A model generated the notes under the pieces. The model had not been told where the DNA came from. It worked only from the letters and a program-made list of their open reading frames with translations, and searched no databases. The translations under genes and the position numbers were made by a program. Source: Setophaga petechia (taxonomy: Eukaryota > Chordata > Aves > Passeriformes > Parulidae). Taken from it: a stretch of DNA of 64,000 bases. Shown here piece by piece: positions 49,601 to 61,890 of this stretch. Within the stretch, counting starts at the first letter, position 1. Each line of letters starts with the position of its first letter. The stretch lies in assembly GCA_024362935.1 (NCBI GenBank), contig JANCRA010000017.1:186001-250000 (forward strand), read 5' to 3'.

Positions 49601-50981
49601 GACCTCCTGATCTCCCGAATCATCTTCTCCACAGCAAGGCCCAGATCTGCCGGTGGCCATTCCTCCTCCCCAGGGGCGTTCTGTGCTGCACAAGCCGCAC
49701 TGCCGGGTGCAGCGCTGCGCCCTGAAGTGCCCGGGGTGGCTGCAAGAATCCAAACACATTGGTCAGGCTCCACAACGTGGCCGTGGGACACAGAGCTCTA
49801 GCGCTGCTGTGGATCAAACATGACGGGAAGCACACAGCACAAGCAGGCAGAGAATCTTTTGGCCTCCTAGCTGCCCCTGCCTAGTAGGCTTGACAACTTC
49901 TGGCCGAGAATGACAGAGCCTTGTGGAAAACTACTTCAAAACGGTCACTTTTCACGACCTTTTGGAAAAACAAGGCTACAACTCTTTTCCTACCTCGCGA
50001 GTCGCAGGCTGGGGGCTGCTGCTCCCTGTGGAGCTGCTGGAAGCGGCAGGGCTGCATGGCCAGCACCTCCCGCTCGGCCGGAGGCAGCTGCTCCCCGTGG
50101 AGCTCCTGCGAGCGGCTGCGGGGCCCCTCCGGCCCGAGCGGCAGAGGCCGCTCCCCGTGCAACCCGAGCAAGTGGCAGGGCGGGATGCCGAGCACCTCCC
50201 GCTCGGCGGGCAGCGGCCGCTCCCCGTAGAGCTCCTGGAAGCGGCTCGGCCCCTCCCGCCGGGCCGGCAGCGGCCGCTCCCTGTGCAGCAGGTGGAAGCC
50301 GCAGGGCGGGCGCCGGGCGAGCAGCGGCCGCTCCCCGGGGCGCTGCTGCAGGCGGCCGGGCCGGGGGCTGCGCAGCTCCCGCCCGTCCGGCAGCGTCCGC
50401 TCCCTGTGCAGCAGGAGGAAGCCGCTGGGCGGGCGCCCGGCCGGCAGCGGCGGCCGCTCCCTGGGCAGCGGCGTGAAGCGCCCGCGCCGCCCGGCCGCCT
50501 GCAGCGGCCGCGCCCCGGGGCGCTGCTGGGAGCCGCAGGGCGGGCGCCCGCGGCCCTCCCGGCCCGCCGCTGGCCGCTGCCTGTTGGCCGCGCTCCGGCG
50601 CTTGATGCGGAGCAGGAGGTCGGGGCGGTCGCGGCGAAAGCAGGGGTTGCTGTAGTGGAGCCAGGCCCCGGCATCGCCCGGCGCAGCCGAGCCGAGCCAG
50701 CCCGGCACCTTGCGGAAGCCGTAGCGGTAGAGCTGCCGCACGAAGCTGCGGAACTGCGTGGCCCTGAAGGTGGGCGGCACCGGGGCCGGCCCGTGGCCAC
50801 GGCCCCTGTGGGCGTGGCCCGAGCTGAGCAGCTCCCGCTCCAAGAGGGAGCGGTCGAGGAGCAGCCCCTGGGCGCGGCTGTCCCAGCGCACGGAGCAGAC
50901 GCGGGGGCTGTTCACCAGGCGCCAGAGCTTGGCGGGGAAGGTGCCGGCGCTGAGCCCGGCGGGCAGCGGCAGCTCCGCCAT
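45301..50981 (-). CDS. HSF5-like gene, unit 5
   Basis: Exons are 49994-50981, 49573-49739, 48004-48124 and 45301-45494, giving 489 residues. One replacement was seen, Arg462 to His in exon 4. With 9 upstream pentamers, an upstream ATG at 51264-51266 falls in frame with the main start, so a 95-residue Ala/Arg/Pro-rich N-terminal extension is possible if transcription starts above it. I keep the conserved ATG because of its Kozak context and position. Confidence 0.71.
46624..46651. repeat. TA dinucleotide tract, 14 copies, unit 5
   Basis: A pure (TA)14 run, one step longer than in units 1-4. Confidence 0.95.
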
Positions 50982-51187
50982 GGCGTCGATCGCCGACTGC
51001 GGCCACAACGCCCGCGGCGCAACGGCCGCGGCTGCGCCGGCGGCGCGCGGCCTCAGGGGAGCGCTGCGCTCGGGCCCGCGCGCGCCCAGCGCGGCCCCAG
51101 CGCGGGCCGGACTGGGCGGGGACGAGCGCGGCAGAGCCGCGGCTGCGGGCACTGCGCGGGCGGGGCGGCTCCGGGGCGGGCCGGGCT

Positions 51188-51232
51188 CGGCTCGGCTCGG
51201 CTCGGCTCGGCTCGGCTCGGCTCGGCTCGGCT
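51188..51232. repeat. CGGCT pentamer tract, 9 copies, unit 5
   Basis: Nine perfect repeats. The loss of one pentamer shifts the leader by 5 bp and brings the upstream ATG into frame with the main coding sequence. Confidence 0.97.
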
Positions 51233-54200
51233 CGGCACAGCACGGCAGGTTATCCCCACGCTGCATCCCGTGCCTGGGTAACCGTCGGTGACAGAGAGGA
51301 AGGACATTGCTCTGTCTTGGCTGCGGAAAGGATGAAAAGGGGCGATTAGGACCTGCCCCTTCCTCCCGCACACATTCATTTGGGCTCCTTTTCAGCAGAC
51401 TAGCTGGTTTTATCTCACTGTGTCTGCCTGTCTTTGGCAGAGTTGGCACATCTCTCGTGAATTGGAGTCAGCTACAGCAACAGGAAGGGGCAGCAGTTTT
51501 GTCAGCATTGATACCAAAGCCAAAGTGGGGCCCCATGGATGGATGTTGCTTTCTTCAAGGGATTTTTGGCCTAGAGTCATAGCAAACTCACACTGGTGTC
51601 TTCCCAAACGGCGTTGCCTTTTTTATTTCCACAGGAATCACCTCTTCTTTTTCTTCCCCCCATCTGGGGAGAGCTGCAATGCAGATGCCTCCTGCAGCCA
51701 ACTCTTGTCACTGTACACTGACCAAGAAGATCTTGCAGTGGAGAGAGGCTTCCTAGAGCTGCTGTGGAGAGCTGAAGGGGGAAGCTTTGTCCCTTAGTCT
51801 TGAAGTCTTGTTGGGGAGCTGCTCGTGCTCTGGGGGACAGACACCAGTGGTGTTCATCCAAGCCTTGCCGGTTCGTTCCTGTAAAGAAAGAAAGAAAGTG
51901 TACGGACGCCAGATAGAGCAAAAAGGTGTACGGGAGGGAGACGGGGAAAAGGAGAGGGGTAATAGAGAAAGGAGCCCTGCAGAGGCAGAGATCAATCTTC
52001 ATGGAGATAATGATCAATGCTCAGTTGATTGCAAATCTCAGGGTACATTTGTATGGTAATGCAGGGTTCAGCAACGCGAGAATACATATAACTGGTTACA
52101 AAGTGTTATGTATCGACAAAGAGCTAACCTATGTTTGGTCACGTACATAGATTGGCAAAAGTGTCAGCAGGACATTCTGCCCCATATCTTCTCTTCACAT
52201 CCTTAGAACATCTTGCTTCACATCTCTTTTCCTGGGGTACATCTTGGCCAACTTCTTCATATTGTTTGCCCAAGGGCAGCATGTTTCTGCTATAAGGCAC
52301 GTATGCAGGGTTGTGCAGCTTGCTTCTATCCAGTGTCTGCTCAAAATGCTCTCTACATTCCTGAGCTTCCTGACACACCCCAGAGACTTTGGGGTTGTCA
52401 TATTGGCAAACAAATTTCAGTCTGGGAACTTTTTGACATTCTTCAATTACTCGCGTGGGGTTTTTTGTTGTTTTGTTTTGGTTTGGTTTGGTTTTTTGTT
52501 GGTTTTTTTTTTTTGTTGTTTGTTTTGTTTTGTTTTGTTTTGTTGGTTTTTGTTTTTTGTTTTCCTCCAGAACAACTGTCATAATGTAATGCTTCCAGAG
52601 AATCTTTTCCTACTTTTTGGGGAACTTCCTTTTGCTCCCGTCCCAGATCAGGCCAATTCCCAGGGCTCCTTCCCAAAGTGAGCTGTAGCCCATGGCCTCC
52701 ACTCCCCAGCTGGAACAGAAGGAAGCACAGAGTTTGCTGTTGTGGGAGGGGAGCTTCTCTTTCCTGCCTGCTTTCCCTTTGGCACAGGTTGGTGTGTGCT
52801 CATTTGATAAAGGCAGCTTTAAACTCTGAAGCAATTGCGTTTCAAACTGCTCCCTTCTCAAGCTCCTCTGTGGGTATCCTTGGACAAAAGGCCTCTTGCT
52901 GGGAGCTCCCAGTGGGCAGCTGAAGGAAGGAGATTGATATTTCAGGGTTGTGACTGCTGAAAGCAGCTGGTTTCTGGAGGTGTCCAGCGCTGGGAGTGGC
53001 TTCTTTTCTCACCTGCCTGCAGAAAATGAAGTCGCAAAGTGGGCATTTCATTTGTCGGGATGGCCACCAGGGCTGTTTGCCAAGAGGTGGGCTGGCAGAG
53101 AGGCAGGTCTCGTGCTAAACTGGCTGTGTGTTTGTTTTGATGGTGGGGAGCATCAGAGATGCAGACACAGACAGCAGCTGAAGGAACAGTGTGATTTACT
53201 GTAATGCAAAAGTGGAAAAAAGAGTCAGGAAAGGATAAGCTAAGCAACGCACCTCAGCATTATTACAAAAGGGTGCCTCTGGTGATTAAGGAAGATACAT
53301 CACCAGGTACCCCAATGCTTTGCCGTTCATCCAGAGCTACACATCAGCTGGGGGAAGCTGTCCCAGCCAAGCCCTGCAGAGGCACGGCCGGGAACCGGGA
53401 AATCCTGCGGTGCCTCCGCCTTTGGCGGCCACGAGGCTTCCGAGTGCGCTGTGAGAGTAGCCCGGCTCTGATAGTGCTGCACGAGCAACGTGCCAGAGCT
53501 TCTGCTGGGGGGACAGCTGGTTTCGTTCTCCTCTTGGTTTTCTCCCCGAGCCTGCCCAGGAACCAAGGGAGCCGGCTTGGAGCCAGCGCCCCCCAGGCAG
53601 GGCCAGATGTGGCCTGGTCCAGATTCTAAATGCTGGAAGCTTTCCCCAGGGAGTGGAGACCTCGATCCTACTGCTAACTACGCTTTGTTGATGGGTGGGC
53701 ACGTAGATCCAATTGCTGTTTGTGTCCTTACAAAGTGCACCAGTAGGGTTGAGTTGCTGAGCACGTGCACAGTTCCATGCAATGCCTTGTGTTCCTGGAA
53801 GCTGTACATCCCATTGTCTCCTCTGCAGAAGACACGGGATATGACAACAAGGCCAAGTTGTTACCTACTTTTATTTCCTCAGAACTTGTTAGACAATATT
53901 TTTTCAAAGGACTGCGTTTGCCTCTCCTCAGCTTTCTTATTTGAAGCAGAGAGCTGAAGGAGTTTCAGGCCTGTGAGTGCCTGATCTCTCTTTCCCTCAA
54001 AAGGCTCTGCCTCTCAGAGCCCCGGTTACCTGCCGGTGCTTTGGCACGGGAATCATTCATTCCTTAAACTCCATTCCCTAAACACAAGTGGACTTCAACT
54101 GCAAAGCCTCTCTTTGCAGTGGGATTGCTTTTGCCCTGCAGCCTCCATGGGCAAGGGCTTTGTGGGAGCAGGGGTCATCGGGGCCTGTGTCCTGAAACAG

Positions 54201-55944
54201 ACCCAGGAAAAGGAGCAGATCCTGCTGCCTTCTGCTACTGCTGATCCGAGCAGCAAGTCCCCTGGCAGTTCCTTCAGGGAACTTCACACAAAGGGCTTCC
54301 ATCGTACTAGTGCTTGTGAGGCCTTCTTGCTCCCCAGTTGTCCTGGATTTTGGAGCATCTCAGCACTTGCGTCCATGGCCCTTCCTTCATGCCCAGCCTG
54401 CAGCAGTCACAGTCACTGCTGCCTCCCCCTTGCCGCAGCTCATTTGCCAAAGTGCTGCCAAAGGCAGCAGAGCTGGCTCAGGATCCCTGTTGGCTTCTGG
54501 TCTCTGGGATGAGCTTCAGAGGGACACTTGGAGCACTTCCTAAAGAGTTGCCCATGGGATGGGCGGTGGATTTGTCCTCCCCGGTGTCAGAGACTGAAAT
54601 ACAATAATTTATGGTTTAAACATTTTCATGGAAGACTTTTGCCTACCCCAGCAGAGCTGAGTTACAAAAGCTGCAGAGCTGACCGCCACACCCTGAATGG
54701 GGCTCTGAGAGGCCCTACAGGGTTCTCTGAGGAGGAGGAGATAAAGTAACAGCTCAGGGGCATTCAGGAAGCACAAGCCAATGCCTTCAGGGTGGAGATG
54801 ACAGCCCCAGGGCTATCACCACAGGTTCACTGCCAGGTTCACACAGACCCTGGCACCAAAGCTGGGGGCAGAGAGGCTTTGGGGGAGTGTTGGAAAGCCT
54901 CTGGCGAGAGGCAGTGGCCGCCCATCCTCTGCTGGGCAGAGCAGCCCAGCTGTGGGGCCCTTCACCGGGGAAAAGCTTGTCCACAACAGAGGGGGTGATG
55001 TGCCCCATCAAAGGGCCCCCAAAGGGGTGCCCAGACCCCGCACCAGAGCCCTGCAGCACGATGCCGCAGACCCTCGGTGCAGCAAGGGACAGTGTCCAAC
55101 TGGCCCCCCACAGGGGAGGCACCTGGGCGTTCCCACCTGCCCAAAGCGTGTGTGAATCCAGGGAATCCCTCACTCGTCAGGATGTGTGGCAGCGTGGTGT
55201 GGGACCCTCACCACCAAGGAGACCGGATGGAGGAGAGCAGCGAGACACGGTGGGACCCTTGGACGGGTGATAAAGCTGTCACACATAACCCCCACCACCC
55301 ATGCAGCCTTCTTTCTCCTCCTTTCTTTTCTCTTTATTTCTCTTGGCCTCTCTTACGATTCAATAAAATACACCAATTTAGCACAAATCACAGAACACCC
55401 GTCGCAGCTGACAAATGGCATTTCTTGCAGATTGCTACGGCCGCACTGCTGATCCACGAATACACAAGAACCGATTTCAGCTGAAGAATGTCATTTATTA
55501 CAAATTGCTACACCCAATTGTTGACAATATAGAACGATACAAATCTCATTTTAGGTTAAAACCAGGAATTTATTAGATTATTACAACCAGTCTGTGTAAA
55601 AATATACAAATACTAACTTCAGTTAACAAAACTAAATTTATTGCCAACCTCCACAACAACTCACTATACACAAAGATCAATTAGGCACTTAACAATTTAT
55701 TACATGTAACTACAAACGAACAAATAGCAACACAACTGCATATATAGGAAACAGAACTAAACACTGATATAACAACATCCATGTATACTTAGATAGAAAT
55801 ATACACATAGATGGAATTACAAACAAATATGTATCTATACACGTACATATATACAGAGCGTACATCCCTAAACACCACACTTACAGAAACAGTCCTATAC
55901 AAACAGCAACCCACAAACGTGCACATCCAAATGATAATGCATCT

Positions 55945-57257
55945 CTAGACATTTCTACATAACAGACATGTCTGGAGATGGATAGACATGTCTATCCAAA
56001 TGGATAATCCAGTTCTAGACATGTCTACACGGAGCTCAAAGCAGAGGGATCCCAGCTGCCCCATCCTCAACGCCTCTCGCTCGGTCTCCTCCTGCCGTGC
56101 AGAGCAGCTCTCCTGGACAGGGACAGCAGATGGCACATCTGGCAAGCAAAGGGAACACTGAGTGAGTACGGGGACGTTTCCCTTGGCAGCAGCTGCACTT
56201 CCATCAGAGCCTCCCCAGGGGGGTCAGAAAGAGAAAGCAGCCGAGCGGGCCAGGCTGTGGTGAGCGCAGCCGCGGCGGGACTGTCCCGCAGCCCCGGCAG
56301 CCCGGCACAGCCGGCACAGCTGCCGGGCCCTGCCGGCACAGCTGCCTTGCCCAAGGACAGCCCCTGTGCCAGCCGGGGCAGCTGCGCTGAGCAGCCCCAG
56401 CACGGGCAGGGCCCGCTCCTGCCCCGCCGGGCAGTGCCCACGGCCACAGCCCACGGCACCCTCGGCCCCACCTGCCTGCCCGGGCCTGTGGCCTCAGCCG
56501 GGCTCTCTCCAGGCTGGCAGCAGCAGGTCCCCGTCCACTGCTCTTGCTCTTGGCCTTCAGCTCCTCCCTGCTGGCTCCCGTCAGTCTCCGGCTGTCCTCG
56601 AGGCCTTCATGGCAGCTGTGGCAAAAAGTGGAGGCTCTGGAATTGCTTCCAAAGCCTGGCAGGGCTGCAGCCCCGGAGCCCTCAGTGCTCCCTGCTGGCC
56701 CCCTCCACCCCCTCAGCCCCGCCATGCTCTGGGTGAACCCCCAGCCCCCTTCAGTTTCTTCAGCCCCTCACAGTCCTCTCACGCCCCTCAGTCCCTTCTG
56801 AGCCATCCCGTCCCCTGAGACACAGAGCCTGTGCCACTTCCCTGTCACCTCAGCGCCACCATGGCCCTTGGCTGCCCCACAGCCCTCAGCCCCAGCAGCA
56901 GCAGCTCAGGGTCACCGTCCCTTCAGCGCCACCGCCCCCTCAGCCCCCTCTGTCTCACCGTCCTTCAGCAGCTCCTCAGGGGACAGCGCCTGGGGCCAGC
57001 GGCAGCTCCCACCGCTCCAGGGACAGCCGGGGCTGCCAGTGCTGCTCCGCCCGGCCCGACCGCCAGCTCGGGCCCAGCACAGGGACAAGGGGGCACCGGG
57101 GGAAAAGCAAAAAGTGAAAAAGGCAGCCGAGGGGGGAAAGAACTACAAATGCAGCCTAGGCCTACACCAACAGCAATCTATCCATCAATCTCTCCATTTA
57201 AACATTCCTATTCCTCTTACTATATAACTATACACATTTATAAAGCTAACTTCATAC

Positions 57258-57300
<43 letters not shown>

Positions 57301-60300
57301 CATATTTTACTCTACACATATCAAAATCTAAGCCTGAAAATCTATAAATGTAAATAGATAATAAAATATAATTATAGCCCATCTATAACTATATACATAT
57401 CCACATTTAACTATACAGATCTATCAATATATGTGCATATAAAGTGAACACTATCATCTACAAATGGAACGATAACCACTAATAAATAGAACCATAGAAC
57501 TCTATAAACACATCTACAAACAGAGGAGTTCTACCTGCCCGATGGTCACAGGCTCTCCCCTGCCTCTTCCTGCCCTGCAGGGCAGCCCTCCCGGAGACGT
57601 TGGTCACACGGCATCTGGGGAGCAAAGGGAACGCTCAGTCAATATTGGCCCTTCTGCACCTTTCCCTTGGGCAGCAACTGTCCTTCTACCAGGGGCTGTC
57701 AAAGATGGCCTGAAAGGCAGACTCTCACTTGGCAATTTGAAGCAATGTGCCCTTAAAAGAACAGGGCCCATTCCAAGTGTTCAAAGTGGGCTTCAAAACA
57801 TTGAAGTATCTCGATAAAGTCTCAGCCCCCGCAGTGCAAAGGGCACCCAGGAGAGCTTGAAACACAGACTGTCCCAGCTGCCACAAGGAAGCCCAGCCTC
57901 GTTCTTTCTCTGAGCTGACAGAGAGACCTCAGTCCTCTCACTGAAATGGCTGAAGCTGAGGGTGCTGGGAGCTGAGTCATGAACCGGCTCCATTACCTGC
58001 CATCTACAAACTGCCCTCTGCAGGGAGCAGCAGCTGCTCCAACTCGACCAGCAGCTCTGGCAGGAAGGGCTGGGAGGGACAGAGCTCCCTACGAGGCCTG
58101 CAGGCTGCACCAGCTTAGCTAAGGAATGGATCCAAAGTGCTCCTTCTCTCCTCTTAGGCCTCCCTAATCAGGGGTCATTCAAGCTTTTCCTTCTGATACT
58201 GGAGTTCCTGTGATTTTTCAATTGGTTGGCCTCTGATGTTGTGCTCGTTGCTTTTCTTGTGGGTCAGGACCAATACCAGCAGACTGGTACTATATTCAGT
58301 CAGTGATTTGGACTTCTGCCCTGACTTTTTGCTCTTTTTTTCCCCTGTTCCTTCAAGAGTCGCTCAGCCCGGCCTCCCCTGGCACCCTGCAGCAAATTTA
58401 TCCAGCAACTTCAGCACAAAACTGGGACACCCGGCTCGGCGGCGCAACTCCCACAAGGTCAGGTTTATTCCCTGCTCTCGCGCCCCAGCAGAGGACTCGG
58501 TGTCAGAGCCTCTGGAGAAGCGTGGAGGGCAGGGCTCAGGGAGGTTGTGCCAGTGCAGGATTTGAACTAAAGGCACCAGGAAGCGCCAACCCTGCCCAGA
58601 GCAGCCATCTCCCAGCTCTCTGAACCAGTGTGGGCTCTGTCCTTACCAGGCTCCTCGGGCTCCTGCGAACTGTTCCTGCAGCTCTCGCTGCCAGATGCGG
58701 CTTCCTCTGCTGCAGCTCTGTTCACAGGCTCCCCTCCTGAAGAATCAGGGGCAACACCAACATTGTCCTGAGCAGAAAAACAGAAAGAAAGGAACCCAAA
58801 GATCACTCACGATTTTGCTGGAATCATATCGGGCATACAATGACTCTCCTTCTCCACTCCCAAAGGCCATGGAGCACAGAGGAGGGAACACTGCCCACAC
58901 GGTTCACATGACAAGCCTTTTAAACTCAGGACTCGGGGGGCCAAGGTGAAAGTGAAGCTCTTACAAAATGACCTTTGAGACAAAACACAAACACACAAAA
59001 CCAGAAGACACCAAGTCAGGGGACGTGCCCCCACGCTCTGACCCTGCCTTATCCCAGAGCTGTGAGAAATCAGCCAGCACACAGCCAGGGGCTCTCCTTG
59101 CTGCCAGCCCTGCTGCCAGAAAGGGCAGAGCTCGCCGCCAGCCCTGCCCAGGGCTGTGCGCTGCAAACGCACAGGCCAAGCACACATTTCTGCCTGGGCG
59201 TCTCAGCACCCCCAGCCAACCGCTCACACAACCCATCACAAGGTGCTGCTTCTCGGAGCCCTCTGCTGCTGCCCCACGGGTGTCATCCAGGCAAACATTT
59301 CTGCACCCAGGCTATTTCCACGATCGCATTTGTGATCAGTGGCAAAAATCTGTAAATCGTTAGGGTGGGGAAAAAAAAGCAACCCAAAAGACCGGAAAAG
59401 CCAGACAACCAAGCAGTGTTTCTATTCCACCGAGGAACTAAATGTTCACAATGAAGCAAATTAACTTTGGACACGAAGATATTCTCACTGTGACCAGTTC
59501 CGGAATATTCATCTCTTCTGCCATAGCCCGTCCATCAGAACCCTAAAGACTCTAAAGATGGTTCCGAGCCTGCAATGTTTCCTTTTGTTATGGAATAAAA
59601 TGCTCCTCTAAACTGCCGTGTGTGACTTTACAGAAGACAAAAGTCATGCCACTTGAGAATAAGGTATTGGTAAATCCAAAAAAACACACTCTGCCCCTTG
59701 AGTCATAATCACAAATGTACTGCAGGCAATGGGTCAGCACACCAACAGAGAGAGAGACATTCTCTGGCCAACACGTGTAATAATCTGCAAAAGGACAGGG
59801 AGCTGCAGCTGCAGCCCAGCCCCAGCCACGGCTCTGGCAGCGCCTACACGCACGGCAGGGCTCACACAGCAGCAGCAGCAGCAGCTGCAGCCCTTGCTTT
59901 GCCTTGGCCTTCCCACCCAAAAGAGGCACAGCCCACATCTGCTGCAGCTGCAACAGAGGCACCTCTGGCATGCCCCTCCCCACACGGGACACTTGGCGCC
60001 TTCAGTGCCACTTCTCCAAACGCTCTTCTCCTCTTTCCCAGCAAGTAAAACCTCTTCTTCATCCCCTCTTTTAGAAATCTTTCTTTACCAAGAATAATTC
60101 AATAACTAAATCATGATGAAATAAGTTCAATTAAAGAAGCCTCTGCTTCTCAGCCGTGTAACAGGGTTCAAAAGCGCTCAGTCCAGCCCCTTTTATCCCC
60201 ATCCAATGGAATTACCTGCGCAGAGGGAGATCTTTCAGACAGGGACCTCCTGATCTCCCGAATCATCTTCTCCACAGCAAGGCCCAGATCTGCCGGTGGC

Positions 60301-61639
60301 CATTCCTCCTCCCCAGGGGCGTTCTGTGCTGCACAAGCCGCACTGCCGGGTGCAGCGCTGTGCCCTGAAGTGCCCGGGGTGGCTGCAAGAATCCAAACAC
60401 ATTGGTCAGGCTCCACAACGTGGCCGTGGGACACAGAGCTCTAGCGCTGCTGTGGATCAAACATGACGGGAAGCACACAGCACAAGCAGGCAGAGAATCT
60501 TTTGGCCTCCTAGCTGCCCCTGCCTAGTAGGCTTGACAACTTCTGGCCGAGAATGACAGAGCCTTGTGGAAAACTACTTCAAAACGGTCACTTTTCACGA
60601 CCTTTTGGAAAAACAAGGCTACAACTCTTTTCCTACCTCGCGAGTCGCAGGCTGGGGGCTGCTGCTCCCTGTGGAGCTGCTGGAAGCGGCAGGGCTGCAT
60701 GGCCAGCACCTCCCGCTCGGCCGGAGGCAGCTGCTCCCCGTGGAGCTCCTGCGAGCGGCTGCGGGGCCCCTCCGGCCCGAGCGGCAGAGGCCGCTCCCCG
60801 TGCAACCCGAGCAAGTGGCAGGGCGGGATGCCGAGCACCTCCCGCTCGGCGGGCAGCGGCCGCTCCCCGTAGAGCTCCTGGAAGCGGCTCGGCCCCTCCC
60901 GCCGGGCCGGCAGCGGCCGCTCCCTGTGCAGCAGGTGGAAGCCGCAGGGCGGGCGCCGGGCGAGCAGCGGCCGCTCCCCGGGGCGCTGCTGCAGGCGGCC
61001 GGGCCGGGGGCTGCGCAGCTCCCGCCCGTCCGGCAGCGTCCGCTCCCTGTGCAGCAGGAGGAAGCCGCTGGGCGGGCGCCCGGCCGGCAGCGGCGGCCGC
61101 TCCCTGGGCAGCGGCGTGAAGCGCCCGCGCCCGCGCCCGCGCCGCCCGGCCGCCTGCAGCGGCCGCGCCCCGGGGCGCTGCTGGGAGCCGCAGGGCGGTC
61201 CCGGCCCGCGGCCCTCCCGGCCCGCCGCCGGCCGCTGCCTGTTGGCCGCGCTCCGGCGCTTGATGCGGAGCAGGAGGTCGGGGCGGTCGCGGCGAAAGCA
61301 GGGGTTGCTGTAGTGGAGCCAGGCCCCGGCATCGCCCGGCGCAGCCGAGCCGAGCCAGCCCGGCACCTTGCGGAAGCCGTAGCGGTAGAGCTGCCGCACG
61401 AAGCTGCGGAACTGCGTGGCCCTGAAGGTGGGCGGCACCGGGGCCGGCCCGTGGCCACGGCCCCTGTGGGCGTGGCCCGAGCTGAGCAGCTCCCGCTCCA
61501 AGAGGGAGCGGTCGAGGAGCAGCCCCTGGGCGCGGCTGTCCCAGCGCACGGAGCAGACGCGGGGGCTGTTCACCAGGCGCCAGAGCTTGGCGGGGAAGGT
61601 GCCGGCGCTGAGCCCGGCGGGCAGCGGCAGCTCCGCCAT
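55945..61639 (-). CDS. HSF5-like gene, unit 6 (494-residue variant)
   Basis: Exons are 60637-61639, 60216-60382, 58647-58767 and 55945-56138. It carries the same 15-bp exon-1 insertion as unit 4 (61121-61143 and about 61197-61230), and one further replacement in exon 2 (unit-1 residue Arg337 to His). As in unit 5, nine pentamers put the upstream ATG (61922-61924) in frame with the main start. All splice sites are intact. Confidence 0.71.
57267..57294. repeat. TA dinucleotide tract, 14 copies, unit 6
   Basis: A pure (TA)14 run, the same allele as unit 5. Confidence 0.95.
61121..61143 (-). other. Coding GCGCCC expansion, unit 6
   Basis: Same 12-bp in-frame expansion as in unit 4, again accompanied by the rewritten patch about 70 bp further on in plus-strand coordinates. 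Confidence 0.9.
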
Positions 61640-61845
61640 GGCGTCGATCGCCGACTGCGGCCACAACGCCCGCGGCGCAACGGCCGCGGCTGCGCCGGCG
61701 GCGCGCGGCCTCAGGGGAGCGCTGCGCTCGGGCCCGCGCGCGCCCAGCGCGGCCCCAGCGCGGGCCGGACTGGGCGGGGACGAGCGCGGCAGAGCCGCGG
61801 CTGCGGGCACTGCGCGGGCGGGGCGGCTCCGGGGCGGGCCGGGCT

Positions 61846-61890
61846 CGGCTCGGCTCGGCTCGGCTCGGCTCGGCTCGGCTCGGCTCGGCT
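61846..61890. repeat. CGGCT pentamer tract, 9 copies, unit 6
   Basis: Nine perfect repeats, the same allele as unit 5. Confidence 0.97.

Larger units (their letters stand above)
42615..53258. repeat. Tandem array unit 5 (10,644 bp)
   Basis: The length follows exactly from one lost pentamer (9 copies, -5), one extra TA (14, +2) and one extra C in a CCCCCC run near 46290 (+1). It lacks the 15-bp coding insertion found in both neighbouring units 4 and 6. Confidence 0.98.

Noticed and set aside
49881..51449. A 522-codon minus-strand ORF in unit 5 (527 in unit 6) starting far upstream of the HSF domain
   Set aside because: The first codon is GTG, not ATG, and the extension exists only because nine pentamers keep frame. 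The possible in-frame ATG at 51264-51266 is reported as a finding instead.
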